Below, piece by piece: positions 1 to 7,849 of a stretch of DNA of 34,468 nucleotides; the stretch's first letter is position 1, and every line of letters begins with the position of its first letter. Origin of the DNA: Thioalkalicoccus limnaeus (GTDB lineage: Bacteria; Pseudomonadota; Gammaproteobacteria; Chromatiales; Chromatiaceae); contig NZ_JBDKXB010000030.1 of assembly GCF_041197575.1 (NCBI RefSeq), forward strand, positions 1 through 34,468. Reading direction: 5' to 3'. The notes under the pieces were generated by a model. That model made no database searches and was not told where the DNA came from. It saw only the letters and a list, made by a program, of their open reading frames with translations. The translations under genes and the position numbers were made by a program.

Positions 1-576
1 GGTCTTGGACCGACGCGGCAACAAACAGTCGGCGAAATCCTGTCGCAGGCTAGTCCACTCCATGATGAACCAGGGCGTGAGCTGGCTGGATTGGTCAGCG
101 ATCAGCCGATCGACATCCTGGAATGGCAACCAACGCCAGGCGGCCACTTCGGTCGGATTGACATCGACCGCGACCTCCTCCGGGAAGCGCCCCACGTATA
201 CTGAACACATCTCGCGCTCGGAACCAACAGCGCCGAACGGTGCGTGATACTCGAACTGGTAAATGAACGAAAGATCCGTATCAAGCGCGAGTTCCTCGCG
301 CAAGCGACGGTGTGCCGCATCGATGCGCTCCTCGCCCTTCCGTGGATGACTGCAGCAACTATTGGTCCAGTACAAGGGCCACAGGGGCTTCTCGCGGCTG
401 CGTTGCTGGAGCAACACGCTCCCGGTGTCACTCACCAGAAAGATCGAAAAGGCACGATGAAGGGCCCCGGTTCCAAGATGTACATTGACCTTGCTGTCGT
501 AGCCGAGGATCCGGTCCTCGCGATCGACCAGGATCAAAGGCTCGTCGTCGAACGACACCACTCGGTTCGTGCTCAT
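1..576 (-). CDS. idi: Isopentenyl-diphosphate delta-isomerase, type 1 (3' end outside window)
   Basis: The enzyme interconverts isopentenyl and dimethylallyl diphosphate in the cytoplasm and supplies carotenoid, quinone and (bacterio)chlorophyll side chains. The reading frame starts at the ATG at 576 and runs open to base 1, giving 192 codons with no stop, so the C-terminus is missing. The type 1 IPP-isomerase/Nudix signature is clear: WTNSCCSHP at residues 70-78 holds the likely catalytic Cys75, a Nudix-like helix with RREELALD-type spacing follows near residues 88-99, and SEREMCSVY at 119-127 holds the conserved acidic metal/catalytic residue. In other phototrophs idi often lies close to pigment genes, but what lies to its left is outside the window. 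Identity is confident; only the exact start and the missing end are open. Confidence 0.93.
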   Translation of the reverse strand, partial: MSTNRVVSFDDEPLILVDREDRILGYDSKVNVHLGTGALHRAFSIFLVSDTGSVLLQQRSREKPLWPLYWTNSCCSHPRKGEERIDAAHRRLREELALDTDLSFIYQFEYHAPFGAVGSEREMCSVYVGRFPEEVAVDVNPTEVAAWRWLPFQDVDRLIADQSSQLTPWFIMEWTSLRQDFADCLLPRRSKT

Positions 577-1224
577 GAAGAGGTTAACCTCATGTGTACA
601 GCCCCATCGGGCGGGCCGTCGCGCGGAGTCATGGCGCGCGGCTACGTCGGTGCGCATCGGGATTCAAACGAAACCAAATCGCTTTGCTGGAGAAAAGAGC
701 CTGACCGAAGGCCCAACGGTCCGGTCAGTCAGCTGCTCAGGCGCAGTTCTCGGAATTCTTACCAGAAACGTGCTTTGAAACAAGGCCAAGCTCCATTGCC
801 CGAACAGCGCCCCGTACACACTGCGCTGCGCGCTGGTCTTCGTGGCAGCACCCGGGCGGCGGACAGCGTGTCCATTCTACTGCCGCGGATGAACAGAGGT
901 CGAGACGGTTTCCGCCTGTCGTAGAAACTTGTCCTGATCCCCGTCGACCGGTGGCAGATTCTGACGACCCGTCACGAACCTCATCGCCGAGGCGAGGGCG
1001 AGGATCATGTCATGCTTCGCGTCGAATCCCCGGTGCGCGCCCTATCCCGTTGAATTTCGTCTCTTCGGCTAAGGTTTTAACGGTATCCTGGCGGCACGGG
1101 CCATGATAGCATCACGCGCTGCTGGTTCGCCCGCGGATCCAGCAACCTCTACTCGATACCCGAATTCCCAGCGATCGCGCTCGCCGCGGTCGACGGGCGT
1201 TGCCGCCGAGAAACTGGAGTGTGA
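577..1224. other. Intergenic region, no supported gene (648 bp)
   Basis: This lies between the divergent idi and the membrane-protein gene at 1225. Several small open frames cross it, but none has a ribosome-binding site, domain signature or plausible composition. A 7-bp inverted repeat (CTGACCG at 701-707, CGGTCAG at 722-728) could form a weak hairpin but has no U-tract. The promoters of both flanking genes must lie here, yet no near-consensus -35/-10 pair was recognised. Confidence 0.5.
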
Positions 1225-1725
1225 ATGTTCGCCGTCGTAGGTGTCGTTTGGGCCGTCACTGGGATCTCTCTGCTCCTCGGATTGGCTATCTTGCGCCTCG
1301 CGCCGATCACGCTCGAAGCCTTGGCCGGCCCCTTCTACTGGCACCATTGGCTCGCGCTAGTGGTCGTCGTCGTGCTGATGGCCTTTGCCGAGGGCTATCG
1401 AGGTTTCCAGCGCGCCTTCTCGCCGCGTTTCGGTGCGCGATGCCGCTATCTTTTCGAAAACCCCACGCCGGCCCGCGTCTTGCTGGCCCCCTTCTTCTGC
1501 ATGGGCTACTTCGACGCGACACGACGACGGCAGATCTCCAGCATCCTGTTGACGCTGATGATCATTGTGCTGATCGTGATCGTCCAGCACACCCCCCAAC
1601 CCTGGCGGGGCATCATTGATGCCGGGGTCTGCGTCGGTCTGATCTGGGGCCTCGGCGCGACCAACGCCTACGTTGTGCTGGCCTTCACGGCGAAGGACTA
1701 TGCCTATTCTCCGGAGATCGCCTAG
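1225..1725 (+). CDS. Conserved hypothetical inner-membrane protein, 166 aa
   Basis: I do not recognise a named family. The protein has about four hydrophobic segments (roughly residues 3-30, 43-55, 107-122 and 132-155). Between the second and third is a basic, aromatic soluble loop containing GYRGFQRAFSPRFGARCRYLFENP. The loop GYFDATRRRQ precedes the third helix. The start is the ATG at 1225, preceded by a GGAG about 5 nt upstream. It ends 54 nt before the YjbQ-family gene and could be cotranscribed with it. The composition matches the neighbouring genes, so it is probably a genuine native gene. The function is unknown; the placement ahead of the YjbQ, RuBisCO-like and MenE-like genes is the only contextual clue. 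Confidence 0.75.
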   Translation: MFAVVGVVWAVTGISLLLGLAILRLAPITLEALAGPFYWHHWLALVVVVVLMAFAEGYRGFQRAFSPRFGARCRYLFENPTPARVLLAPFFCMGYFDATRRRQISSILLTLMIIVLIVIVQHTPQPWRGIIDAGVCVGLIWGLGATNAYVVLAFTAKDYAYSPEIA

Positions 1726-1779
1726 GGTATGGTTTCAGAATGATGGCGGCCCTGCCCTTCCGTTGCCGCCCGCTGTCGG

Positions 1780-2217
1780 ATGCACACGATGAAGACCATT
1801 CAACAAACCCTTTCTCTGGCCACTCGAGCTCCGATCGAGTTGATCGATATCACGACCCGCGTCCGAGAGGCCGTTACCGCGGCCGGTTTCCGGGAAGGGC
1901 TGGTGACCTTGATCTCCCCCCACACAACGGCCTATGTCAATCTCAACGAGTCAGAGTCCATGTTGCAGCAGGATATGCTCGACTTCCTGCAGAAGCTCGC
2001 ACCACGCGACCGTGACTATCTGCACAATCGCGCGCCGGTCGACGATCGCGACAATGCCCACGCCCACCTGATCGGCCTCTTGATGACGGCCTCGGTATCG
2101 ATCCCCCTGGTCGAGGGCCGCCTGTTGTTGGGTGCCTGGCAATCGATCTTCTTCATCGAACTCGATGGTCCGCGCCCGGCTCGCCAACTCCATCTCCATT
2201 TGCTCGGACAGGTTTGA
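1780..2217 (+). CDS. YjbQ/UPF0047 family protein
   Basis: This is a small cytoplasmic protein of the YjbQ (UPF0047) family. Databases often call the family secondary thiamine-phosphate synthase, because some members rescue thiE mutants; the true role is unsettled. Family hallmarks visible are SPHTTAYVNLNE (about residues 46-57), a DNAHAHL segment (about 88-94) and the C-terminal GRLLLGAWQSIFFIELDGPR. The His-rich motifs are thought to form a metal or phosphate site. The length of 145 aa is close to the usual 130-140. A second ATG at 1789 has a GGA at a better distance and may be the real start, which would give 142 aa. The stop lies 4 nt before the ATG of the RuBisCO-like gene, so the two are almost certainly cotranscribed. 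Confidence 0.88.
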   Translation: MHTMKTIQQTLSLATRAPIELIDITTRVREAVTAAGFREGLVTLISPHTTAYVNLNESESMLQQDMLDFLQKLAPRDRDYLHNRAPVDDRDNAHAHLIGLLMTASVSIPLVEGRLLLGAWQSIFFIELDGPRPARQLHLHLLGQV

Positions 2218-2221
2218 CCCC

Positions 2222-3550
2222 ATGACCCACGACGATCTGGCCGGCTTCCAGGCCGATCCCAAGACCCTCGACCGCGAAGGGCATCTCCTGCTCGACTATT
2301 ACTTCGAGTGTCACGGCGATCCCAACGAGGCGGCAGCACACCTGTGCAGCGAGCAATCGACAGCCCAATGGCGGCGGATCGGCGTCGACGAGGATTTCCG
2401 ACCGGTGTTCGCGGCCAAGGTACTGGAACTCGAGATCCTCGGCGAACAGCCAGACTTCAGCTATCCGGTGGCGTTAAAACCGCGCGGTACAGTTCGGTCC
2501 TGCAGGGTGCGGATCGCACACCCGCATCGCAACTTCGGCCCACGCATCCCGAATCTGCTGAGCGCCGTCTGCGGCGAAGGTCCTTTCTTCTGTCCCGGCA
2601 TCGGGCTGATCAAACTGCTAGACATCCATTTTCCAGCATCCTTCCTGGCCCATTTCGAGGGCCCGAAGTTCGGTGTCGCCGGGTTGCGCGAGCAACTCCA
2701 GGTGTTTGATCGACCGATTTTTTTTGGCGTCATCAAACCGAACATCGGATTGCCGCCAGAGCCTTTTTGCGAAGCCGGCTACGCCAGTTGGCTCGGCGGC
2801 CTCGACATCGCGAAGGATGACGAGATGTTGGCGGACGCCGAATGGTCGACGCTGGCGGAGCGCACACGCCTGCTCGGTGCCGCCCGGCGCCGCGCGGAAC
2901 AGGAGACCGGCGTCCCCAAGATCTATCTCGCCAACATCACCGACGAGGTCGATCGGCTGCTAGCGCTCCACGATGTCGCCGTCGACAACGGCGCGAACGC
3001 CCTGCTCGTCAATGCCATGCCGGTCGGCTTGAGCGCCGTTCGGATGCTGCGCCGTCACACGCGCGTGCCGCTAGTCGGCCATTTCCCGTTCATCGCGGCC
3101 TTCAGTCGTCTCGCGCATTTCGGGGTCCACTCGCGGGTCATCACGAAGCTGCAGCGCCTCGCTGGATTCGACGTGGTGATCATGCCCGGCTTCGGCTCAC
3201 GGATGATGACCGGCGACGACGAGGTCCGGCAGAACGTCGCGGCTTGTCTCGACGAGATGGGTGGCATCAAGCCTTGCCTGCCGGTTCCAGGCGGTAGCGA
3301 TTGGGCGGGAACGCTGGAAGGCGTCTATCGCCGTCTCGACACAGTGGATTTCGGCTTCGTGCCGGGGCGAGGCGTCTTTGGTCATCCGATGGGGCCACGC
3401 GGCGGCGCCGCGAGCATCCGCCAGGCTTGGGACGCGATCGCCAGCGGCATCCCGCTCACAGAGCATGCCGAAACCCAACCGGAATTGCGCTCGGCGATCG
3501 ACGCCTTCGGCCCTCTCCCGGGGACGCCACCGCAACAGAGTCCGCGCTGA
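2222..3550 (+). CDS. Form IV RuBisCO-like protein (RLP)
   Basis: The 442-aa product has the RuBisCO large-subunit layout: an N-terminal alpha/beta domain (about 1-135) followed by a TIM barrel. Retained landmarks are GVIKPNIGL (169-177), the carbamylation/metal motif GGLDIAKDDE (192-201, K198 and acidic partners), H287 and FGHPMG (386-391). By eye alignment, several residues needed for RuBP carboxylation differ. The second lysine of KPK is N174, the residue after H287 is Phe rather than Arg, the loop-6 lysine is R327, the adjacent His position is I320, and the Ser of SGG is P356. That pattern defines form IV proteins, which are enolase-like enzymes or sulfur-metabolism proteins rather than carboxylases. 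It most resembles the type found in phototrophs, but I cannot place it in a subgroup without a tree. The chosen ATG is 4 nt after the YjbQ stop; an in-frame upstream extension would overlap that gene. Confidence 0.93.
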   Translation: MTHDDLAGFQADPKTLDREGHLLLDYYFECHGDPNEAAAHLCSEQSTAQWRRIGVDEDFRPVFAAKVLELEILGEQPDFSYPVALKPRGTVRSCRVRIAHPHRNFGPRIPNLLSAVCGEGPFFCPGIGLIKLLDIHFPASFLAHFEGPKFGVAGLREQLQVFDRPIFFGVIKPNIGLPPEPFCEAGYASWLGGLDIAKDDEMLADAEWSTLAERTRLLGAARRRAEQETGVPKIYLANITDEVDRLLALHDVAVDNGANALLVNAMPVGLSAVRMLRRHTRVPLVGHFPFIAAFSRLAHFGVHSRVITKLQRLAGFDVVIMPGFGSRMMTGDDEVRQNVAACLDEMGGIKPCLPVPGGSDWAGTLEGVYRRLDTVDFGFVPGRGVFGHPMGPRGGAASIRQAWDAIASGIPLTEHAETQPELRSAIDAFGPLPGTPPQQSPR

Positions 3551-3665
3551 TTGGTGCGCCGGAGAGGCATCGAATGCCCGTCCTAGCAACGCCGGGCCTG
3601 ACGACGCGGGCATGCGGCTCGAGATCCGCCGCCAACAAGGGGCCTTGCAGGACGCGGCCCCGAGC

Positions 3666-5078
3666 ATGACACCGCGAACCGCGCCGCGCACCCCGTCGCT
3701 GACCGCCGCCCCGTGGCACCAGGGCACCCGGGCCGCCGTCATTCATCGCGGACGGATCTGGGATTATGACGAACTAACAGCTCGCGTATCCGCGCGGGCT
3801 GCGGCCTTATCAGAACAAGGCCTGCGAACTGGACAAGTGGTACTGGCCTGCGATTCGTCGGGACCGGACCTAGTGGTCACGCAGTTCGCGCTCGGCCGGC
3901 TGAACGCGGCGATGTGTCCCTGTGATCCGGCTCAATCCCCGGAGCGCCGCGCGGCCTTGATCGCGGGAGCCGGCATCGAGTGGCAACTGATCGAGCACCA
4001 GGCCGCTCCACCGCGACTGCGGTCGACCGGCACCTGCCGGGAGAGCGACGGTGAGCCCGCCGGGTCGCTCGCATTGATCGTTGAAACAAGCGGCAGTCAG
4101 GGCACACCGAAGGCCGCGATGTTGACCCCAGCAAGCATCGTCGCCTCCTCGACACTGGTCAATCGGCACCTCGCTCTCGGACCAGGCGATCGCTGGCTGG
4201 CCTGTCTACCACGCCACCATGTCGGCGGGCTGTCGATCGGCTATCGGTGTGCGCTGGCCGGGGCGACGCTCGTGGTCTGGGACGGATTCGTCGTCGACAG
4301 ACAGCTGTACCGCGCACTGGACACCCACCGCATCACCCATGTATCGATGGTTCCAGCGATGTTGGCCCGCCTGCTGAGTCTCGGCTCTCCACCACGGCAT
4401 CTGCGGGTGCTGCTGATCGGCGGGCAGGCATTGCATCCGTCACTGATGGAGCAGGCCTTAGCGGCAGGCTGGCCCCTCCATGTCACCTATGGGATGACCG
4501 AGACCTTCTCGCAAGTCGCCACGTCAACCCGGTTGCGATCGACGCCGGCACCAGGGGTGATCGCCCCACCGCTTCCGCACATCGAGATCGACGCGGCACG
4601 AAATGACGAGCCGCCGCGGCGGCTACGCATTCGCGGACCCGTGGTAATGGCCGGGTACGCGAACCGTGCCCGTGAACCCGGACACGGTCTCGACCAAGGC
4701 TGGTTCGCGACATCGGATCTCGGACGCTGGTCGGCGGACGGCCAAATCCGTGTGATCGGCCGCGCCGATGAGGCACTGGTGATCGCTGGCACACAGGTCT
4801 ACCCGCAGCAGATCGAGGCGCGCCTGTCGCGCGCGCCCGGCGTGACGACCGCGGCTGTCGTCGCCGTGCCTGACCCCGCCTGGGGCCACACGCTCGCCGT
4901 CGCCTACACGGGACCTGTGGAGCCGACCGTGCTGGCCGATTGGTGTCGACTCAACCTCGCGAGCCCCGAACGGCCGCGTCGCGTCGAACGGTGGGAGAAA
5001 CTCCCCCTTCTTGCATCAGGAAAACAGGACCGGCGACGGATCGAACGAAGGTTCCTCGCAGACAACGCAGAAGATTGA
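3666..5078 (+). CDS. menE: AMP-binding acyl-CoA synthetase, o-succinylbenzoate-CoA ligase (MenE)-like
   Basis: This is an ANL-superfamily adenylating enzyme of 470 aa that would convert an aryl or acyl acid to its CoA thioester using ATP. The core motifs are in order: the phosphate loop TSGSQGTPKA (141-150), TYGMTET (274-280), ATSDLGRW (348-355), the hinge GRADEALVIAG (365-375) and SGKQDRRR (451-458) with the presumed catalytic K453. The compact size and overall pattern fit MenE of menaquinone biosynthesis better than long-chain fatty-acyl ligases, but no other men gene is in the window and substrate specificity cannot be read from sequence. It follows the RuBisCO-like gene on the same strand with a 115-nt gap. 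The start is uncertain: ATG 3612 would add 18 residues. Neither candidate has a strong ribosome-binding site. Confidence 0.8.
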   Translation: MTPRTAPRTPSLTAAPWHQGTRAAVIHRGRIWDYDELTARVSARAAALSEQGLRTGQVVLACDSSGPDLVVTQFALGRLNAAMCPCDPAQSPERRAALIAGAGIEWQLIEHQAAPPRLRSTGTCRESDGEPAGSLALIVETSGSQGTPKAAMLTPASIVASSTLVNRHLALGPGDRWLACLPRHHVGGLSIGYRCALAGATLVVWDGFVVDRQLYRALDTHRITHVSMVPAMLARLLSLGSPPRHLRVLLIGGQALHPSLMEQALAAGWPLHVTYGMTETFSQVATSTRLRSTPAPGVIAPPLPHIEIDAARNDEPPRRLRIRGPVVMAGYANRAREPGHGLDQGWFATSDLGRWSADGQIRVIGRADEALVIAGTQVYPQQIEARLSRAPGVTTAAVVAVPDPAWGHTLAVAYTGPVEPTVLADWCRLNLASPERPRRVERWEKLPLLASGKQDRRRIERRFLADNAED

Positions 5079-5102
5079 GAGGCACCCGGGAAACCTCACG
5101 GC

Positions 5103-5157
5103 GGATCCCCGCAACGCTGTCACCGGCGGCGGCGCTCGCCAACAACGGCGGGGATCC
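5103..5157. terminator. 10-bp inverted repeat between convergent genes, possible bidirectional terminator
   Basis: GGATCCCCGC at 5103-5112 is exactly complementary to GCGGGGATCC at 5148-5157, with 35 nt between the arms that can form further GGCG/CGCC pairing. It sits in the 90-nt gap between the stop codons of the MenE-like gene (plus) and the lipoprotein gene (minus). No U-tract is present on either side, so intrinsic termination is only a suggestion. Confidence 0.4.
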
Positions 5158-5168
5158 ACCTGCACAGA

Positions 5169-5681
5169 TCAATTCGCTTCGGTATCGTCGGCCGCCGCGC
5201 CGTCCGCATCCAGCATGTCGTCGAGCGCATCCTCGGCCGCCTCGACCTCCTCTTGGAATCGGTCCGCCGCCGCCTCGGCTTCCTCGGTGCCGGCCTGACG
5301 CATCTCGTCGATGGCATCCCGAGCCTCTTCGATGCGTTCCTCAGCGCCTTGGCGCGCTTCCTCGACCTGCTCCTCGACGGCTGCGGCCGCCTCGTCGACG
5401 CGCTCGCGACCTTCGTCTCGCAGTTCCTCGACCGCCTCGCGGGCTTCATCGACACGTTCCTCGACGGCCTCCCGCATGCCTTCTACCGTCTCCTGCGCCG
5501 ACTCGATCGCCTCCTCGACGACCGGCTCAGCGGCCTCGATCATCTCCTGGGTCTGCTCCTGAAGTCGGTCGACCAAAGGTTCAGGCGTCGTCTCCTCGGG
5601 CTCGGCCTCCTGACCAGGACCACAGGCCGTCAACATCAAGGCCAACAGCAAGACGAATCCCAACAAACCATGCTTACTCAT
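5169..5681 (-). CDS. Lipoprotein with hendecad (11-residue) amphipathic repeats
   Basis: The 170-aa product begins with a short basic stretch, a hydrophobic core and an LTAC lipobox with Cys20, so it should be lipidated and exported. The mature part is almost wholly Glu, Ala, Arg, Val and Asp with no aromatic residue after residue 20 except Phe142. Residues 55-131 fall into seven consecutive 11-residue units, such as VDEAREAVEEL at 77-87. This 3/11 periodicity is typical of right-handed coiled coils and apolipoprotein-like surface helices. The start is the ATG at 5681, preceded by GGGAGAG; a longer in-frame extension upstream lacks such a site and would disrupt the signal peptide. No family is recognised. 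It may be an envelope spacer or a lipid/membrane-binding protein, but that is inference. Confidence 0.85.
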   Translation of the reverse strand: MSKHGLLGFVLLLALMLTACGPGQEAEPEETTPEPLVDRLQEQTQEMIEAAEPVVEEAIESAQETVEGMREAVEERVDEAREAVEELRDEGRERVDEAAAAVEEQVEEARQGAEERIEEARDAIDEMRQAGTEEAEAAADRFQEEVEAAEDALDDMLDADGAAADDTEAN

Positions 5682-5736
5682 CGCGTTCTCTCCCACTTGT
5701 GTTGAACGGAATCTCGACCAGGACCAACTCCAGGCC

Positions 5737-5976
5737 CTAACCTCGGACGCGTCGCCGGAGATCGCGCCCCAGCCTGACCAGCAGCAAGGCGACTGGCGTG
5801 GCATGAAAGAGCAGATCGACGATGTCAATCGGCCGCACCAGGGTGCCGGCCACCAGCATCTTGCTCTTCTCCCACAGGTGCGGCTCCGGATAGAAGGGTG
5901 AAAGACCGATCAAGGCCGCGGCCAGGATCAGGATCGGGAGCGGCACCCCGTCGAGCCAATGCAAAAAACGGTTCAT
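5737..5976 (-). CDS. Small two-helix membrane protein, 79 aa
   Basis: The protein has two hydrophobic segments (about residues 10-27 and 45-62), a conserved-looking central PFYPEPHLWEKSKML segment and a basic Arg-rich C-terminus. Similar short proteins are sometimes auto-annotated as RND transporter, but nothing here supports a transport function. The start is the ATG at 5976, which has a strong GAGGTGG about 6 nt upstream; an extension 11 codons longer has no such site. It lies 55 nt upstream of the lipoprotein gene on the same strand, so the two may form an operon. Confidence 0.75.
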   Translation of the reverse strand: MNRFLHWLDGVPLPILILAAALIGLSPFYPEPHLWEKSKMLVAGTLVRPIDIVDLLFHATPVALLLVRLGRDLRRRVRG

Positions 5977-6252
5977 CGAACCACCTCGGCGACCATCATT
6001 GATCTCCACTTCCTCTCGATGCCGTGACAGCCATGAGCCGACAAGCGCCGGCCGATCGCTCCCTGATCAGATTGTCTGCCACCAACCAACAGAATGACGG
6101 CCAGACTTCCCTGTCCGCCGACCAAAGCCTAAGATTGACGCCGCCCGTCGGACGGTCGGACCGGCACGCGCTCGAACCGTTCTGGCGCATTGACGACGAT
6201 CAAACCCCGCCGACGTGGCCGTCACCGAGAAAGGACCGAGGAAACCCGCACC

Positions 6253-6579
6253 ATGTCCCTGAGCTTTCAGGATCTAACAGCGATCTTTGCGCTTTGTCTG
6301 CTCGGCTGGTTTTGGTTGGATAGCCTGCGTGCACGGGAGATCGCGCTGGGCATCTGCCAAGCGGCGTGCGCGCAACGTGACCTGCAATTGTTGGATCAGA
6401 CAGTCGCCTTGCGCCGGCTCGGCCTGCGCCGCACCCTCGCTGGCCTTCGCTTTCGCCGAGTGTACCGATTCGACTACAGCGACGAAACCCTCGATCGCTA
6501 TTCCGGCCACCTGGTCCTCATCGGCCTCGATCTCGAGGAGGTCAGCTTCGGTCTGCCGTCAGCCCCCGACGATCTGTGA
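6253..6579 (+). CDS. DUF3301 family membrane-anchored protein
   Basis: The 108-aa product starts with one N-terminal membrane segment (about residues 6-24). A cytoplasmic domain follows with the features of DUF3301: the block GICQAACAQRDLQLLDQTVALRRLGLRR, then RVYRFDYS and GHLVLIG. The function of the family is unknown; it is common in gammaproteobacteria. The ATG at 6253 has GAGGAA about 9 nt upstream and gives the usual family length, whereas the in-frame start at 6190 would add a charged, non-hydrophobic leader ahead of the membrane segment. It converges with sspB, the stop codons being 12 nt apart. Confidence 0.85.
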   Translation: MSLSFQDLTAIFALCLLGWFWLDSLRAREIALGICQAACAQRDLQLLDQTVALRRLGLRRTLAGLRFRRVYRFDYSDETLDRYSGHLVLIGLDLEEVSFGLPSAPDDL

Positions 6580-6591
6580 TCCGACAACGGT

Positions 6592-6978
6592 CTATTTGAC
6601 GACTTTCAGGCGGGGCCGTTCCCGTGGAGGTGGCGGATCTTCGTCGTCCGACGACAGCTCCGGCCGAGGAGCCTCGTCCGGGAACAGCATGCCGCGCCCG
6701 TTTTCCCGAGCGTAGACGCCGATCACGGCATCGATCGGCACCGATACTTCCATCGCAACGCCCCCGAAACGGGCGCCGAAGGAAACGCGATCATTACCGA
6801 TCACGAGCCCGCGTACCGCGCCCGGTGATATGTTCAGGACCATCTTGCCATCCTGGACATAGGCGACCGGCAGCTCGGCATCCTTGCGCCGCGCATCGAC
6901 CAAAAGATGCGGGGTCAACTCGTTATCGAGGATCCAATCGTAAAGTGCGCGAATCAAGTACGGACGATTCGATGTCAT
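6592..6978 (-). CDS. sspB: ClpXP protease specificity-enhancing factor SspB
   Basis: SspB is a cytoplasmic adaptor that binds ssrA-tagged proteins and hands them to ClpXP. The 128-aa product has the folded substrate-binding domain at residues 1-105 (start SNRPYLIRALYDWILDN, then HLLVDA, MVLNISPGAV, FGARFGGV and VPIDAVIGVYARENG). A flexible acidic/proline linker and the short C-terminal motif RPRLKVVK follow, the ClpX-docking tail (XB motif) of this family. The ATG at 6978 is preferred; an in-frame TTG at 6990 would add four residues. It is 66 nt downstream of sspA in the usual sspA-sspB order. Confidence 0.95.
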   Translation of the reverse strand: MTSNRPYLIRALYDWILDNELTPHLLVDARRKDAELPVAYVQDGKMVLNISPGAVRGLVIGNDRVSFGARFGGVAMEVSVPIDAVIGVYARENGRGMLFPDEAPRPELSSDDEDPPPPRERPRLKVVK

Positions 6979-7044
6979 CAGATTACCCAAACACGAACCA
7001 TGTCGAGACCATCTTGGGGCACTCTGGTCCTGTTTTCTAGGACA

Positions 7045-7671
7045 TCACAGATCGGCCGCCATCTCCCGTTCCGCCTCGGTCAGACTACGCTGGAAGGACG
7101 GCCATTGGAGAAGCCGCTGCGCGTAGCCTCTGACCGCCGGTGCGGTCGCGGGCAGTTCGATACCGACCGTTGCCAAGCGCCACAGTAGCGGGGCGATGCA
7201 ACAATCGACCAGCGAGAACTCGTCGCTCATGAAGAAAGGTTTGGCCCCGAACACCGGCGATGTGGCGATCAGGCTTTCCCGTAACTCTTTGCGGGCCTGA
7301 GCCGATCGATCGCGGTCACCCTTCACGATCTGACCGAACAGGCTATACCAGTCCCTGTCGACCCGGTACATGAAGAGCCTGGCATTGGCCCGCGCCACCG
7401 GGTCGACCGGCAAGAGCGGGGGATGCGGAAAACGCTCGTCCAAGTATTCCATGATAATCCGCGACTCGTAGAGTCTCAGATCGCGATCCACCAGCGTCGG
7501 CACGGACCCATACGGGTTGAAGTCCATGACCTCGTCCGGCAGATTTTGAGCATCGACATCGACTATCTCGACGGCGATACCCTTTTCGGCCAAGACGATG
7601 CGAACACGATGGCAAAAGGGGCACGACGGGTCGGAAAAAAGGGTCATCACCGTATTTCTGTTGGCAGCCAC
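7045..7671 (-). CDS. sspA: Stringent starvation protein A
   Basis: SspA is a glutathione-S-transferase-fold protein that binds RNA polymerase and affects stationary-phase and stress transcription. The 208-aa product shows the thioredoxin-like N-domain (MTLFSDPSCPFCHRVRIVLAEKGI) with NPYGSVPTLVDRDLRLYESRIIMEYLDERFPHP, and an all-helical C-domain. Unlike catalytic GSTs it is expected not to conjugate glutathione. The start is a GTG at 7671, giving a family-typical N-terminal extension; an internal ATG at 7647 is the alternative. It is followed by sspB and lies 178 nt downstream of petC, an arrangement common in gammaproteobacteria. Confidence 0.95.
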   Translation of the reverse strand: MAANRNTVMTLFSDPSCPFCHRVRIVLAEKGIAVEIVDVDAQNLPDEVMDFNPYGSVPTLVDRDLRLYESRIIMEYLDERFPHPPLLPVDPVARANARLFMYRVDRDWYSLFGQIVKGDRDRSAQARKELRESLIATSPVFGAKPFFMSDEFSLVDCCIAPLLWRLATVGIELPATAPAVRGYAQRLLQWPSFQRSLTEAEREMAADL

Positions 7672-7849
7672 TCAGATTTATCCCGAAAGGGGAGCAAAAA
7701 CCGAACGAGAGCGGACCGAGCCGAGCGGTGGCCGCGAACCGGCGACCCCAGGTGCCTTCGACGCCGGCACGGCTTCCGGATACACCGCCCTCACGAGCAC
7801 CGCCCCGGTGCCGCCGGCCCGACACATCCCTGTGGCGGACGAATCGGCG

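Noticed and set aside
2132..2221. Longer N-terminus of the RuBisCO-like protein
   Set aside because: The extension overlaps the YjbQ-family gene in another frame and is not RuBisCO-like; the ATG at 2222 fits the family.
4940..5740. Plus-strand open frame overlapping the MenE-like 3' end and the lipoprotein gene
   Set aside because: It is extremely Arg/Pro-rich and arises opposite the repetitive lipoprotein gene; there is no start signal.
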